Assembly (NCBI RefSeq): GCF_013032455.1
Contig: NZ_WQCF01000006.1
Coordinates: 124,001-188,000 of the forward strand
Reading direction: 5' to 3'
Origin: Ruegeria atlantica
Lineage (GTDB): Bacteria; Pseudomonadota; Alphaproteobacteria; Rhodobacterales; Rhodobacteraceae
DNA: 64,000 bases
A program made the translations under genes and the position numbers. The stretch's first letter is position 1; every line of letters begins with the position of its first letter. Under the pieces are notes generated by a model that was given only the letters and a program-made list of their open reading frames with translations, searched no databases and had not been told where the DNA came from. Of the stretch, positions 10,469 to 19,987 are shown piece by piece.

Positions 10469-11398
10469 TCAGAGTGCCGAAAGCCAGGCGATAACAATCG
10501 GAAAAGTCAGAATGCTGGCTACCGTCGATAGCAGGATTGCTGCCGAGGCCCGGTGCGGAGCTACACCGTAATGAGCTGCAAGCATATAGGCATTCCCAGC
10601 CACTGGAAGCGCAGCGGCAGCAATCGCAACTGTCGCGGGAAAGCTTTCAATTGGGATCAGCCATAGTAGAACTATGGCTACACATGCGGGATGAATGACC
10701 AGCTTGCAAAAGCTCAGCCAAGCGGCGACCTGAACGCGTTCGGCCGATTTTGAGGCCAGCGAGGCTCCGATTGCGAACAATGCGCCTGGAGTTGCGGCGC
10801 CACCAAGAATGGTCAGAAAATCGTTCAGCGGGGCAGGGACAGGTATCTGCAAAGTCGACCACAACAGCCCCGCAGATATCGACACGATCATCGGGTTTTT
10901 CACCAAGCCCCTTCCAATCAGGCGAAACGTGGATAGGGTCAATCGCCCGTCGTGCCCAGCGTGTATCAGGATCACGATCAGCGAAGAAAAAACCACCAGA
11001 TCGACGGCCAGTACCAACATGACAGGCCCAATGGCAGCTTCGGTCAGCAACAGGGCCAACATTGGCAGGCCCAGAAAGCCGACATTTCCGATGGCGGCGC
11101 ATTGGGCCTCGACTGCCGCAGTAGGAACATCGAGGCCGCGCAACCACGCCACCAGTGTTGCCAGCAGGTAAACGGCCATCGTGCCCAGCAGATAGCCAGC
11201 GACCAGCCGCGCATTGAAAATCTCGGCAAAGGGCAGTGTGGCGGCAAAGCGGAATAACATTGCCGACAGCGCGAAATAGAAGACGAATTTTGTCAGGTAG
11301 GCCGTCGCCTCTTCGGTAAAAAAGCGGCTGCGCCCGGCCCAGTATCCCAGGCCGATGATCACAAAGAACGGGAGGGTACGCAGAAAGATCTCGACCAT
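10469..11398 (-). CDS. AEC (auxin efflux carrier) family permease
   Basis: A 309-residue membrane protein with about ten hydrophobic segments, starting MVEIFLRTLPFFVIIGLGYW. The length, the paired five-helix layout and the GNVGFLGLPMLALLL segment after residue 100 match AEC/MdcF-type transporters, which move small organic acids or other anions. Substrate unknown. It is transcribed divergently from the TetR gene with about 170 bp between, a common regulator-target arrangement. Confidence 0.85.
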   Translation of the reverse strand: MVEIFLRTLPFFVIIGLGYWAGRSRFFTEEATAYLTKFVFYFALSAMLFRFAATLPFAEIFNARLVAGYLLGTMAVYLLATLVAWLRGLDVPTAAVEAQCAAIGNVGFLGLPMLALLLTEAAIGPVMLVLAVDLVVFSSLIVILIHAGHDGRLTLSTFRLIGRGLVKNPMIVSISAGLLWSTLQIPVPAPLNDFLTILGGAATPGALFAIGASLASKSAERVQVAAWLSFCKLVIHPACVAIVLLWLIPIESFPATVAIAAAALPVAGNAYMLAAHYGVAPHRASAAILLSTVASILTFPIVIAWLSAL

Positions 11399-11568
11399 GG
11401 TCAGTGTGTTAGCACTGTTTGGCAGCAGGGCAAATCATCAGCATAGATCAAGGCCTGACGTGAAAATGACCGAAGTTCATTGCTGAGGAGGGAAGATAGG
11501 CACGAAAATCGTTGTATCTGAACTGATCGGTTTATAGTTTGGTAGGATTAGCAATCCAAAGAGAGCCT

Positions 11569-12186
11569 ATGACCCAGACAGCAGCCATCCTTCGCACCGG
11601 CCGTAAATTCGATCAAGTTTTGCGGGGCGCCCGAGAAGTATTCATGGCAGACGGGTTCGAAGGCGCAAGCGTCGACGACATTGCGCGCGCGGCGGGTGTG
11701 TCCAAGGCAACGCTGTACAGTTACTTCCCGGACAAGCGGCTGTTGTTCATGGAGGTTGCTCAGACCGAATGCAAGCGGTTGGCCGAAAACGTCATATCGA
11801 TGATCGACGACTCAAAACCGGCGCGCGAAGTATTAACGATTGCGGCGACACAGCTGACCGCGTTTCTTGTGTCTGATTTCGCGCAACAGGTGTTTCGCAT
11901 ATGCGTGGCCGAGCGCGACCGGTTCCCTGAACTGGGAATGGCGTTTTATGAGGCTGGTCCGAAAAACGGACAACGCCACATGGCAGAATACCTGGAAAAG
12001 GCCGTAAAAAAGGGTGAACTGGCCATTGAGGATATTCAGATTGCGGCTGAACAATTCTCGGAGCTGTGCAAAGTGCGCATCTGGTCCAAGGCAGCTCTGG
12101 GCATCCAGAACCGATTCAGCCAATCAGAAATTGATGCGATCGCTATCCAGGCGGTGGACATGTTCATGGCCCGCTACGGGACCTGA
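11569..12186 (+). CDS. TetR/AcrR family transcriptional regulator
   Basis: The start at 11569 (MTQTAAILRTGRK, preceded by GAGAG) gives 205 residues. A canonical N-terminal TetR DNA-binding domain spans about residues 15-60, with the HTH in ASVDDIARAAGVSKATLYSYF. The ligand domain resembles the AefR/TetR C-terminal type (QVFRICVAERDRFPELGMAFYEAGP). Position suggests control of the divergent AEC permease, itself or both. A weak hairpin follows the gene. Confidence 0.9.
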   Translation: MTQTAAILRTGRKFDQVLRGAREVFMADGFEGASVDDIARAAGVSKATLYSYFPDKRLLFMEVAQTECKRLAENVISMIDDSKPAREVLTIAATQLTAFLVSDFAQQVFRICVAERDRFPELGMAFYEAGPKNGQRHMAEYLEKAVKKGELAIEDIQIAAEQFSELCKVRIWSKAALGIQNRFSQSEIDAIAIQAVDMFMARYGT

Positions 12187-12261
12187 CCATATCGACGGTC
12201 CAAGACAGGCCCTCAGAATAGTATCAGTCTCTTTCTCAACTAATAGCCATCTGCCGGGTTA

Positions 12262-12290
12262 ACCCATACTTTTTGGATGGGTCATTTTCT
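12262..12290 (+). terminator. possible rho-independent terminator after tetR
   Basis: ACCCAT at 12262 pairs with ATGGGT at 12277-12282 across a 9-nt loop and is followed by CATTTTCTTT. The stem is only 6 bp, so this is a weak call. Confidence 0.4.
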
Positions 12291-12439
12291 TTGCGACTAT
12301 TGCACGCAAAGACCCAAACGCTTTGAACCAATGGTGTCAGGTGTCGTCATTCTGTCCTTGCCAGAACGGCCCAAAGTGCAGAACACTGATAGTGTATCCG
12401 CTCCACCTGCCAATTATCTGCGGCAGCCTTTCAAGCCAG

Positions 12440-12468
12440 TTGACAATGGATTTTGTATTTTGGATACA
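12440..12468 (+). promoter_or_regulatory. promoter with overlapping GntR-type operator for the peptide transport operon
   Basis: A perfect -35 hexamer TTGACA (12440-12445) stands 17 bp before GATACA (12463-12468). Over the spacer and -10 lies TGTATTTTGGATACA (12454-12468), an inverted repeat TGTAT-N5-ATACA. The same 15 bases occur on the opposite strand at 19858-19872 before the GntR/FCD gene. A half site TGTATCC sits at 12393. Binding here would block RNA polymerase, so repression by that regulator is the natural reading. The rest of 12291-12439 shows no gene. Confidence 0.7.
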
Positions 12469-12563
12469 TTGGGCAGAGATATCGCTATGACACGAGTCGT
12501 CAAAAAGCTCTGGCCAAAAAGAGCAACGCGAATGTCTACTAAAATCATTTCTGGGAGACCCAC

Positions 12564-14147
12564 ATGAAACTGAAATTAATGGCCGCAACTGCTGCGATTG
12601 CCTTGTCGGCTGCCGCAGCACAGGCAAATACACTGGTTTATTGTTCGGAAGGATCACCGGAAGGGTTCGATCCGGCCCTGTTTACTGCCGGGACCACCTT
12701 TGATGCGTCCTCGCACCCGATCTATAACCGCCTGCTCGAGTTTGAAACCGGCACGACCAATGTCATTCCTGGTCTGGCTGAAAGCGTCGAGGCCAGCGAT
12801 GATGGTCTGGAATACACTTTCAAGCTGCGTCAGGGCGTCAAGTTTCATTCCAACGACGAATTCACACCGACCCGTGACTTTAATGCTGATGACGTGATCT
12901 TCTCGTTCATGCGTCAGAAGGATGAAGGCCACCCCTACAACCAGGTATCAGGCGGTACATGGGAATACTTCCAGGGTATGGGCATGCCGGATCTGGTCGA
13001 GTCCATCGAGAAAATCGACGACTATACTGTGAAGTTTACTCTGTCCAAGCCTGAGGCTCCTTTTGTCGCCAACATGGCGATGGACTTCGCCTCGATCCTG
13101 TCCGCCGAATACGCGGATGCGATGATGGCAGCGGGTACACCTGAAAAGCTGAACACCGCACCGATCGGCACCGGCCCGTTCTCGTTCGTGGCCTATCAGA
13201 AAGACGCAGTGATCCGCTATGCGCAGAATGCCGACTACTGGAAAGACCCGGCAGCAGTTGAAAACCTGATCTTTGCAATCACTCCGGATGCCTCGGTTCG
13301 CTACCAAAAACTGAAGGCTGGTGAATGCCACATCATGCCCTATCCGAACCCCGCCGACATTCAGGCGATGAAAGATGACGCAGACATCAACATGATGGAG
13401 CAGGAAGGCCTGAACGTGGGATATCTGGCCTACAACACCACCATGGCACCATTCGACAACCCGAATGTCCGTAAGGCACTGAACATGGCCATCGACAAGA
13501 ATGCGATCATCGACGTGGTTTTCCAAGGCTCCGGCCAAGTTGCCAAGAACCCGATCCCGCCGACCATGTGGGGTTATAACGACGCCATCACCGATGATGC
13601 ATATGACCCCGAAGCAGCCAAGGCGATGCTTGAAGCCGAAGGTGTGTCGGATCTGTCGATGAAGATCTGGGCAATGCCGGTGCAGCGCCCTTACAACCCG
13701 AACGCACGGCGTATGGCTGAACTGATCCAAGAGGATTTTGCCAAGGTCGGTGTGGGCGTTGAAATCGTGTCCTACGAATGGGGCGAATACCTGTCTCGCT
13801 CGAAAGAATTGAACCGCGATGGTGCCGTTCTGCTGGGCTGGACCGGTGACAACGGCGACCCAGACAACTTCCTGGCCGTACTGCTTGGCTGTGACGGTCG
13901 TGAAGCCTCGAACCGTGCACAATGGTGCCACCAGCCGTTCGAAGATCTGATCCTGAAAGCCAAGCAGAGCACAGATCAGGCCGAACGGACCAAGCTGTAT
14001 GAAGAGGCTCAGGTCGTCTTCAAAGAGCAGGCACCATGGGCCACAATCGCGCATTCGGTTGTTTACATGCCGATGAGCAACAAGGTGCAAGGCTATAAAG
14101 TGCACCCGCTGGGCGGCCACATCTTCTATGGTGTGAGCGTCGAATAA
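12564..14147 (+). CDS. ABC transporter substrate-binding protein, dipeptide/oligopeptide type
   Basis: A 527-residue protein with a clear signal peptide (MKLKLMAATAAIALSAAAAQA, cleaved before NTLVYC) and the SBP_bac_5 fold of DppA-like proteins: YCSEGSPEGFDPALFTAG, YTFKLRQGVKFHS, PIGTGPFSF and AFAITPDASVRYQKLKAGE-like blocks. It should bind peptides in the periplasm and deliver them to the permeases encoded downstream. A GGGAGA ribosome site precedes the ATG. A strong hairpin directly after the gene probably makes this the most abundant product of the operon. Confidence 0.93.
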   Translation: MKLKLMAATAAIALSAAAAQANTLVYCSEGSPEGFDPALFTAGTTFDASSHPIYNRLLEFETGTTNVIPGLAESVEASDDGLEYTFKLRQGVKFHSNDEFTPTRDFNADDVIFSFMRQKDEGHPYNQVSGGTWEYFQGMGMPDLVESIEKIDDYTVKFTLSKPEAPFVANMAMDFASILSAEYADAMMAAGTPEKLNTAPIGTGPFSFVAYQKDAVIRYAQNADYWKDPAAVENLIFAITPDASVRYQKLKAGECHIMPYPNPADIQAMKDDADINMMEQEGLNVGYLAYNTTMAPFDNPNVRKALNMAIDKNAIIDVVFQGSGQVAKNPIPPTMWGYNDAITDDAYDPEAAKAMLEAEGVSDLSMKIWAMPVQRPYNPNARRMAELIQEDFAKVGVGVEIVSYEWGEYLSRSKELNRDGAVLLGWTGDNGDPDNFLAVLLGCDGREASNRAQWCHQPFEDLILKAKQSTDQAERTKLYEEAQVVFKEQAPWATIAHSVVYMPMSNKVQGYKVHPLGGHIFYGVSVE

Positions 14148-14162
14148 ACCACCACTCACGTA

Positions 14163-14197
14163 CCGGAGCTGCCAACAGGCGGCTCCGGTTTTCCTTT
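14163..14197 (+). terminator. intra-operon hairpin (partial terminator)
   Basis: CCGGAGCTGCC (14163-14173) pairs with GGCGGCTCCGG (14178-14188) around a 4-nt loop, followed by TTTTCCTTTT. It lies 15 bp after the binding-protein stop and ahead of the M24 peptidase gene. Such structures commonly attenuate transcription and protect the 3' end of binding-protein mRNA. Confidence 0.8.
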
Positions 14198-14213
14198 TGG
14201 GAGGTCGGCCTGA

Positions 14214-15308
14214 ATGCCGGATTTATCCGAGTACCGTCAGCTGGCAAAGGACATGTCAGTAGATGCCGTGGCGCTGGTGCCCGGTCCGAATTTCACCCGC
14301 GCTTTGGGAAAACCCTTCATGAGCCATGAGCGGCCCTTTGTGGTCGTGATCCCGGCCGAAGGCGCTCCGGCGGCGATTGTGCCAAATCTGGAGCTGGGTT
14401 CTTGGGCGCTGGTTGGATTTAAAGGCGCTGTTTTCGATTGGCGCGATCAGACAGGTTATGATGATGCCTTTGCGGCGCTGGCCGCGCATATGCCCCTTTC
14501 GTCACTGGCTGTGGAAGGGCAGGTGATGCGGGTCTTTGTCTCCAAAGCTCTGACCCGCGCGATGCCGGGCCTGCGCATCGTGGACGGTGAGCGTGAGATT
14601 TCCGGCTTGCGCATCATCAAGACTGACGAAGACATTGCGGCATTGCAGGCGGCGATAGATGTCTCGGAACGTGCGTTGACGCGCGTCATCGAAGATGTGC
14701 ATGTCGGCCAGACCGAAAAGCAAATTGAGCAATCTTTGATCCAGGCGCTTTTCGCCGAAGGCGCGGAATCGCTGGCGTTTACTCCTATTGTAGCGGCAGG
14801 GGATAACTCGGCCCAACCGCATGGCAAGGCAAGGGCGGATTACCAGCTCAAACCGGGCGATGCGCTGCTGTTCGACTTTGGTGCCCGCAAACATGGGTTT
14901 GTCGCCGATATCACCCGCACCTTCTTTATCGAAGAGGTCTCGAATGAGGGTAGGGCGGTCTACGACACCGTTCTACGCGCCAATCTCGCCGGGTTCGAGG
15001 CCTGCCGCGCCGGAGTCACCGCACACGATATCGACGATGCGGTGATCAGCGTGCTCGAAGCCTCGCCCTATGCCGACCGTATCCGGACCAAGACCGGACA
15101 CGGTTTGGGCCGCGACGTTCACGAAGCGCCGTATATCATGCGTGGAAATGACCAGAAAATCCTACCGGGCATGGTGTGGACCAATGAGCCGGGCCTTTAT
15201 GATCTGGACAATTTCGGTGTGCGCATCGAAGATGATGTGCTTGTAACCCAGGATGGCTGCCGGTCTCTGACACGCTTTCCCAAAGATCTCACAATCATAG
15301 GTCGCTGA
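14214..15308 (+). CDS. M24 family metallopeptidase (Xaa-Pro aminopeptidase-like)
   Basis: A 364-residue pita-bread protease with an N-terminal creatinase-type domain. Metal ligands are visible: Asp221 and Asp232 in LLFDFGARKHGFVADITRTF, His in GHGLGRDVHEAPY, Glu in TNEPGLYD, and Glu in GVRIEDDVLV. No signal peptide, so it acts in the cytoplasm. Its place between the binding protein and the permeases suggests it cleaves imported (perhaps proline-containing) peptides. A GGGAGGT site precedes the ATG, and the stop shares one base with the next start. Confidence 0.9.
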   Translation: MPDLSEYRQLAKDMSVDAVALVPGPNFTRALGKPFMSHERPFVVVIPAEGAPAAIVPNLELGSWALVGFKGAVFDWRDQTGYDDAFAALAAHMPLSSLAVEGQVMRVFVSKALTRAMPGLRIVDGEREISGLRIIKTDEDIAALQAAIDVSERALTRVIEDVHVGQTEKQIEQSLIQALFAEGAESLAFTPIVAAGDNSAQPHGKARADYQLKPGDALLFDFGARKHGFVADITRTFFIEEVSNEGRAVYDTVLRANLAGFEACRAGVTAHDIDDAVISVLEASPYADRIRTKTGHGLGRDVHEAPYIMRGNDQKILPGMVWTNEPGLYDLDNFGVRIEDDVLVTQDGCRSLTRFPKDLTIIGR

Positions 15309-16315
15309 TGTTTGGCTACTTACTCACACGCCTCGGCATGTTCATCCCGACCTTTCTGGGTGTGACGCTGATTTCCTTCATGTTCATCCGGGTTCTGCCG
15401 GGCGATCCCATCATCGTCATGGCTGGTGAACGCGGCATGACCGAGGAACGCTATCAGGAAATGGTTGAAAAACTGGGCTTCGACAAGCCGGTCCTGCAGC
15501 AGTATTGGGACTACCTAACCGGCGTTCTGCAAGGTGATCTGGGCGAAAGCTTTGTCACCAAAAAGCCGGTCTGGGACGAGTTCTTTTCCCTGTTTCCAGC
15601 CACACTGGAACTGTCTATCTGCGCGATGATCTTTGCTGTGGCGCTGGGGCTTCCTGCGGGCGTAATTGCAGCGGTGAACCGGGGCAAATTTTTCGACCGC
15701 GCGCTGATGTCATCGGCACTGGTAGGTTACTCGATGCCGATCTTCTGGTGGGCATTGCTGCTGATCATCGTGTTTTCCGGAAATCTGGGCTGGACGCCAG
15801 TCTCGGGCCGGATCGACTTGCTGTATTACTTTCCCAGCGTCACTGGTTTCATGCTGATTGACAGCTTGTTGTCGGGGCAGGAAGGGGCCTTCGGATCGGC
15901 CGTACGGCACCTTATCCTGCCGACTATCGTTCTGGGCACCATCCCGCTGGCAGTGATCGCGCGCCAGACACGTTCGGCGATGCTTGAGGTACTGGGTGAA
16001 GACTATATCCGCACCGCCCGCGCCAAGGGTCTTGCGCCCGCGCGGATCAACGGTTTGCACGCGCTGCGTAATGCTTTGATCCCGGTTATTACGGTGATCG
16101 GCTTGTCGGTCGGTACTCTGCTGGCAGGCGCAATCCTCACCGAGACGATCTTTAGCTGGCCCGGCATCGGCAAGTGGATGGTCGACAGCATTTTCCGCCG
16201 CGATTACCCAGTGGTGCAGGGCGGCCTGCTGATGATCGCAGTGATCGTGATGCTGGTAAACCTACTGGTCGATGTCCTTTATGGCATCATCAACCCCAAA
16301 ATCCGGAGGCGGTGA
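15308..16315 (+). CDS. ABC transporter permease, DppB type
   Basis: A 335-residue inner membrane permease with six predicted helices. The N-terminus MFGYLLTRLGMFIPTFLGVTLISF and the EAA loop EVLGEDYIRTARAKGLAPAR are typical of the DppB/OppB group. It pairs with the next gene to form the membrane channel for peptide import. TGATG-type overlaps on both sides show tight translational coupling. Confidence 0.94.
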   Translation: MFGYLLTRLGMFIPTFLGVTLISFMFIRVLPGDPIIVMAGERGMTEERYQEMVEKLGFDKPVLQQYWDYLTGVLQGDLGESFVTKKPVWDEFFSLFPATLELSICAMIFAVALGLPAGVIAAVNRGKFFDRALMSSALVGYSMPIFWWALLLIIVFSGNLGWTPVSGRIDLLYYFPSVTGFMLIDSLLSGQEGAFGSAVRHLILPTIVLGTIPLAVIARQTRSAMLEVLGEDYIRTARAKGLAPARINGLHALRNALIPVITVIGLSVGTLLAGAILTETIFSWPGIGKWMVDSIFRRDYPVVQGGLLMIAVIVMLVNLLVDVLYGIINPKIRRR

Positions 16316-17217
16316 TGGCTGAACTGTCTGCTAACACTCCCAAGACCGAGGACCGCCCCAGCGCATTGCGCGAGTTCTGGTATTACTTCAGCGAAAACCG
16401 CGGTGCCGTGATGGGCCTGTGGGTCTTCACGGCCTTTGTCATCTGCGCAGCATTTGCGCCTCTACTGGCCCCTTACGATCCGACCGAGCAGTTCCGGGAT
16501 CACATTCTGCAACCTCCGGCGTGGCAAGAGGGCGGTAGCTGGGCATTCCCGCTGGGCACCGACCCGCTGGGTAGGGATATGCTGTCACGGTTGATCATGG
16601 GATCACGATATTCCTTTTTCGTTGGCATCGTTGTGGTCTGCGTGGCCGTGACGGGCGGGGTAGTCATTGGCCTGCTGTCCGGCTTCGCACCCAAATGGGT
16701 CGACACGCTGATCATGCGGGTGATGGATATCATCCTGTCATTCCCATCATTGTTGCTGGCGCTGGTTCTGGTGGCAATCCTTGGCCCGTCACTGACCAAC
16801 GCGATGATCGCCATCGCCATCGTGTTCCAGCCGCATTACGTGCGGCTGACCCGTGCCTCGGTGTTGTCGGAACGGCAAAAAGATTACGTTACATCCGCGC
16901 GCGTGGCGGGTGCGGGTAAAGCACGCCTGATGTTCAAAACGGTACTGCCCAATTGTCTTGCGCCAATCATCGTGCAGGCGGCGCTGTCGTTCTCGACCGC
17001 CATTCTGGACGCCGCAGCCCTTGGTTTTCTGGGCATGGGCGCGCAACCGCCCACACCGGAATGGGGCACCATGCTGGCAGAAGCACGCGAGTTCATCCTG
17101 CGTGCTTGGTGGGTGGTGACTTTCCCTGGCCTCGCCATCCTGATCACGGTGCTCGCCATCAACCTTATGGGCGACGGTCTACGCGATGCGCTGGACCCGA
17201 AACTGAAGCGGAGCTGA
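16315..17217 (+). CDS. ABC transporter permease, DppC type
   Basis: The start at 16315 (MAELSANTPK) lies inside the TGATG overlap with dppB and is preceded by GGAGG. The 300-residue product has the DppC N-terminal extension (REFWYYFSENRGAVMGLWVF), the LGTDPLGRDMLSRL motif and the EAA loop RQKDYVTSARVAGAGKAR. It is the second channel subunit of the peptide importer. Confidence 0.94.
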   Translation: MAELSANTPKTEDRPSALREFWYYFSENRGAVMGLWVFTAFVICAAFAPLLAPYDPTEQFRDHILQPPAWQEGGSWAFPLGTDPLGRDMLSRLIMGSRYSFFVGIVVVCVAVTGGVVIGLLSGFAPKWVDTLIMRVMDIILSFPSLLLALVLVAILGPSLTNAMIAIAIVFQPHYVRLTRASVLSERQKDYVTSARVAGAGKARLMFKTVLPNCLAPIIVQAALSFSTAILDAAALGFLGMGAQPPTPEWGTMLAEAREFILRAWWVVTFPGLAILITVLAINLMGDGLRDALDPKLKRS

Positions 17218-17221
17218 CGAC

Positions 17222-18199
17222 ATGAGCCTGTTGGATATCCGAAACCTCACTGTCGAATTCGCCACCGCTTCGGGCAAGTTCCGCGCCGTGGATGGTGTCG
17301 ACCTATCGGTCGACAAAGGCGAGTTGATGGCCATCGTCGGCGAAAGCGGCTCGGGTAAATCCGTTTCGATGCTGGCGCTGATGGGTCTGCTGCCCTGGAC
17401 CGCCACGATCACCGCCGATGAGATGAAATTCGAGGGCATCGACCTCACCAAAATCTCGGCCCGCGACCGGCGCAAGATCATTGGCAAGGACATCGCCATG
17501 ATCTTTCAGGAGCCGATGTCCTCGCTGAACCCATGTTTCACGGTTGGTTTTCAGATCAAAGAAGCCCTGCGCATCCACCTTGGGCTGAACCGCAAAGATC
17601 GCCACCAGCGCGCGATTGAGCTGTTTGACCAAGTCGGCATCCCGGCACCGGAAAGCCGCCTGAACACATTCCCGCACCAGATGTCGGGCGGGATGAACCA
17701 GCGGGTGATGATCGCCATGGCCATTGCCTGTAATCCCAAGCTGTTGATTGCGGACGAGCCTACAACGGCACTGGACGTCACCATTCAGGCGCAAATTCTG
17801 GACCTGCTGATGCGGCTGCGTGATGAACAGGGAATGGGTCTTGTGCTTATCACCCATGACATGGGTGTCGTCGCCGAAACGGCTGAGCGTGTGCAGGTGC
17901 AATATGCTGGTCAAAAAGTCGAGGAACAGCCTGTCAAAGATCTGTTTCGCACGCCGCGCCATCCCTATACATCTGCATTGCTGAGCGCATTGCCGGAGCG
18001 GGCAACCTCGAAACTGTTGCCGACAATTCCGGGGGTGGTGCCCGGTCAGTTTGACCGACCCAAAGGCTGCCTGTTCAGCCCTAGATGCAAGTATGCGGAC
18101 GATATTTGTCGGTCCCTGCCTCCGACCCCGCACAGTGCCGAATTCGGCAAAGCCCGCTGCCACCATGTTGAAAGAATAACCGCCGGAGAACTGGCATGA
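17222..18199 (+). CDS. peptide ABC transporter ATP-binding protein, DppD type
   Basis: A 325-residue ATPase with Walker [10 protein letters not shown]-loop [11 protein letters not shown], signature MSGGMNQR, Walker [13 protein letters not shown] and the H-loop LITHDMGVV. The C-terminal oligopeptide/dipeptide domain includes a Cys-rich end ([15 protein letters not shown]...RCHH) that in this family may bind an iron-sulfur cluster. Overlaps the following ATPase gene by 4 bp. Confidence 0.95.
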   Translation: MSLLDIRNLTVEFATASGKFRAVDGVDLSVDKGELMAIVGESGSGKSVSMLALMGLLPWTATITADEMKFEGIDLTKISARDRRKIIGKDIAMIFQEPMSSLNPCFTVGFQIKEALRIHLGLNRKDRHQRAIELFDQVGIPAPESRLNTFPHQMSGGMNQRVMIAMAIACNPKLLIADEPTTALDVTIQAQILDLLMRLRDEQGMGLVLITHDMGVVAETAERVQVQYAGQKVEEQPVKDLFRTPRHPYTSALLSALPERATSKLLPTIPGVVPGQFDRPKGCLFSPRCKYADDICRSLPPTPHSAEFGKARCHHVERITAGELA

Positions 18200-19152
18200 C
18201 CGCCCCTATCGTTCAGGCCAACGCATTGGCCAGGTTCTACACCGTTAAAGGTGGCTTGTTGTCGAAACCGGCCACGGTCAAGGCTCTTTCCGGCGTGGAT
18301 TTTGACCTGCGACCCGGCAAGACGCTGGCCATTGTTGGTGAATCTGGCTGCGGAAAGTCAACGCTGGCGCGGGTTGTGACGATGATCGAGGAGCCGACCT
18401 CCGGTAGCCTGACCATCGACGGAGTCGAGATCACCCCGTCAAAATGGGCACAGATGCGCGAGACGGTGCAGATCGTGTTTCAGGATCCTTACGGCTCGCT
18501 CAATCCGCGCCAGCGGATCGGGCAGATTCTGCAGGAACCGCTGATCATCAATCGCCCGGATATGTCCGCTGCAGATCGTGAGGCTCGGGCACGGGAAATG
18601 ATCGACCTAGTGGGCCTGCGTCCCGAACATTACGACCGCTATCCGCATATGTTCTCGGGCGGACAGCGCCAGCGCATCGCTATTGCCCGCGCGCTTATGC
18701 TAAGTCCGAAGGTTCTGGTTTTGGACGAGCCGGTCTCAGCATTGGACGTTTCGATCCAATCGCAAATCCTGAATCTGCTGGTCGAGCTGCAGGAACGTCT
18801 GAACCTGGCCTATCTGTTCATTTCGCACGATCTGTCAGTGGTGAAACATTTCGCCGATGATGTGATCGTCATGTACTTGGGTCGGGCTGTTGAAAAAGCT
18901 CCCAAGGAACAGCTTTTTGCCGCCCCCCGCCATCCCTATTCCAAGGCGCTGCTTTCAACCACGCCGCGCGCTGATCCCGAAGCACGCAAGGAACGGATCA
19001 AGCTGGAAGGCGAGTTGCCGTCTCCGATGAACATCCCCAAAGGCTGCGCTTTTGCGCAGCGATGCTGGCTGGCGACCGAGGAATGCCGCGCCGCGCCGCC
19101 CGATCTGAGCGGAACTACACACAAGGTCGCGTGCCTGCATCCACTAGATTAA
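18196..19152 (+). CDS. peptide ABC transporter ATP-binding protein, DppF type
   Basis: A 318-residue partner ATPase with Walker A GESGCGKSTLA, IVFQDPYGSLNPRQ, signature FSGGQRQR and Walker B VLVLDEPVSALDVS. The DppF-type end GCAFAQRCWLATEEC carries the same Cys pattern as DppD. It completes the importer, and its stop lies 4 bp from the convergent GntR gene. Confidence 0.95.
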   Translation: MTAPIVQANALARFYTVKGGLLSKPATVKALSGVDFDLRPGKTLAIVGESGCGKSTLARVVTMIEEPTSGSLTIDGVEITPSKWAQMRETVQIVFQDPYGSLNPRQRIGQILQEPLIINRPDMSAADREARAREMIDLVGLRPEHYDRYPHMFSGGQRQRIAIARALMLSPKVLVLDEPVSALDVSIQSQILNLLVELQERLNLAYLFISHDLSVVKHFADDVIVMYLGRAVEKAPKEQLFAAPRHPYSKALLSTTPRADPEARKERIKLEGELPSPMNIPKGCAFAQRCWLATEECRAAPPDLSGTTHKVACLHPLD

Positions 19153-19156
19153 GTGG

Positions 19157-19831
19157 CTATTTTTCTTTGCGCGTCGCGATGATCATCTCGAGCAGTTGTT
19201 CTTTCGTGCGACGGATGTGACGGGTCAACAGGGCACACGCGTCCTCAACTCGACCGGCGCGGGCCAGGGACAATAACTCACGATGATCTTTCTTCGCGGG
19301 TTCGCGTTGCTCCATGACACTCAGGTGCATGCGGACATATCGGTCGGATTGAACATTGACGCGTTGCAGGATTTCATTGCTCAATCCGCGCCCGGCCGCA
19401 GCATAAAGAGCCATGTGGTAGGCGTTGTTCAGACTACCCCAGCGGCCCACGTTATAGGCCTCATAGGACTTTTCCATCTCGTCCAGCAACCGGTCACATT
19501 CAAAGAAATCTGCGTCTGTCATCTGTGGGATGGCGCGTTGGAACAGATCCACTTCCAGCAGGATGCGCAGGTCAAAGATTTCACCGATCTCTGATAGAGA
19601 GTGCGAGGTGACCGAAGCACCCCGGTTGTTGGTCAGCTGCACCAAGCCCTCGGCATCTAATCGTTTCAATGCCTCACGGATCGGCATACGAGAGACATCA
19701 TAATCCTCGGCCAGAGCTTCTTGCCGAATTGTTTCTCCCTCGACCATTTCACCACTCAGAATCCGCTCGCGCAGATCATTGGTAATGACTTCTGGCAGGC
19801 TTTGTCGGGGGATCGCGCGGGTTCTGGGCAT
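19157..19831 (-). CDS. GntR family regulator, FCD-domain
   Basis: The start at 19831 (MPRTRAIPRQSLPEV) gives 224 residues; an upstream TTG at 19873 is in frame but would place the operator inside the coding region. The winged HTH spans about residues 10-75 (DYDVSRMPIREALKRLDAEGLV), followed by an FCD domain with metal/ligand His residues in NNAYHMAL, KKDHREL and LLTRHIRR. It is convergent with the peptide operon. The shared palindromes argue that it controls this operon and itself; the effector is unknown. Confidence 0.93.
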   Translation of the reverse strand: MPRTRAIPRQSLPEVITNDLRERILSGEMVEGETIRQEALAEDYDVSRMPIREALKRLDAEGLVQLTNNRGASVTSHSLSEIGEIFDLRILLEVDLFQRAIPQMTDADFFECDRLLDEMEKSYEAYNVGRWGSLNNAYHMALYAAAGRGLSNEILQRVNVQSDRYVRMHLSVMEQREPAKKDHRELLSLARAGRVEDACALLTRHIRRTKEQLLEMIIATRKEK

Positions 19832-19857
19832 CAGGATCGTCTCGGGCACTGAAAACT

Positions 19858-19872
19858 TGTATCCAAAATACA
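19858..19872 (-). promoter_or_regulatory. operator-like palindrome upstream of the GntR gene
   Basis: TGTATCCAAAATACA on the plus strand is the exact reverse complement of the 15-mer at 12454-12468. It lies 27 bp upstream of the chosen gntR start, where autoregulation would be expected. The arms are TGTAT/ATACA with a 5-bp centre, resembling known FCD/FadR-type sites. Confidence 0.7.
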
Positions 19873-19987
19873 AAATGATAGGGAAATTTCCAAGCCCTTA
19901 GCCAACCGATAACGGTTACGTGTCGGTCAGCGTAACGGATTTTTTGTGCAGGTCGAAGAAAAGAGCCTAAAAATTTGGGAACTCGAC

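Noticed and set aside
10026..10571. Long plus-strand frame opposite fghA and the AEC gene
   Set aside because: It is antisense to two well-supported genes and has no domain features.
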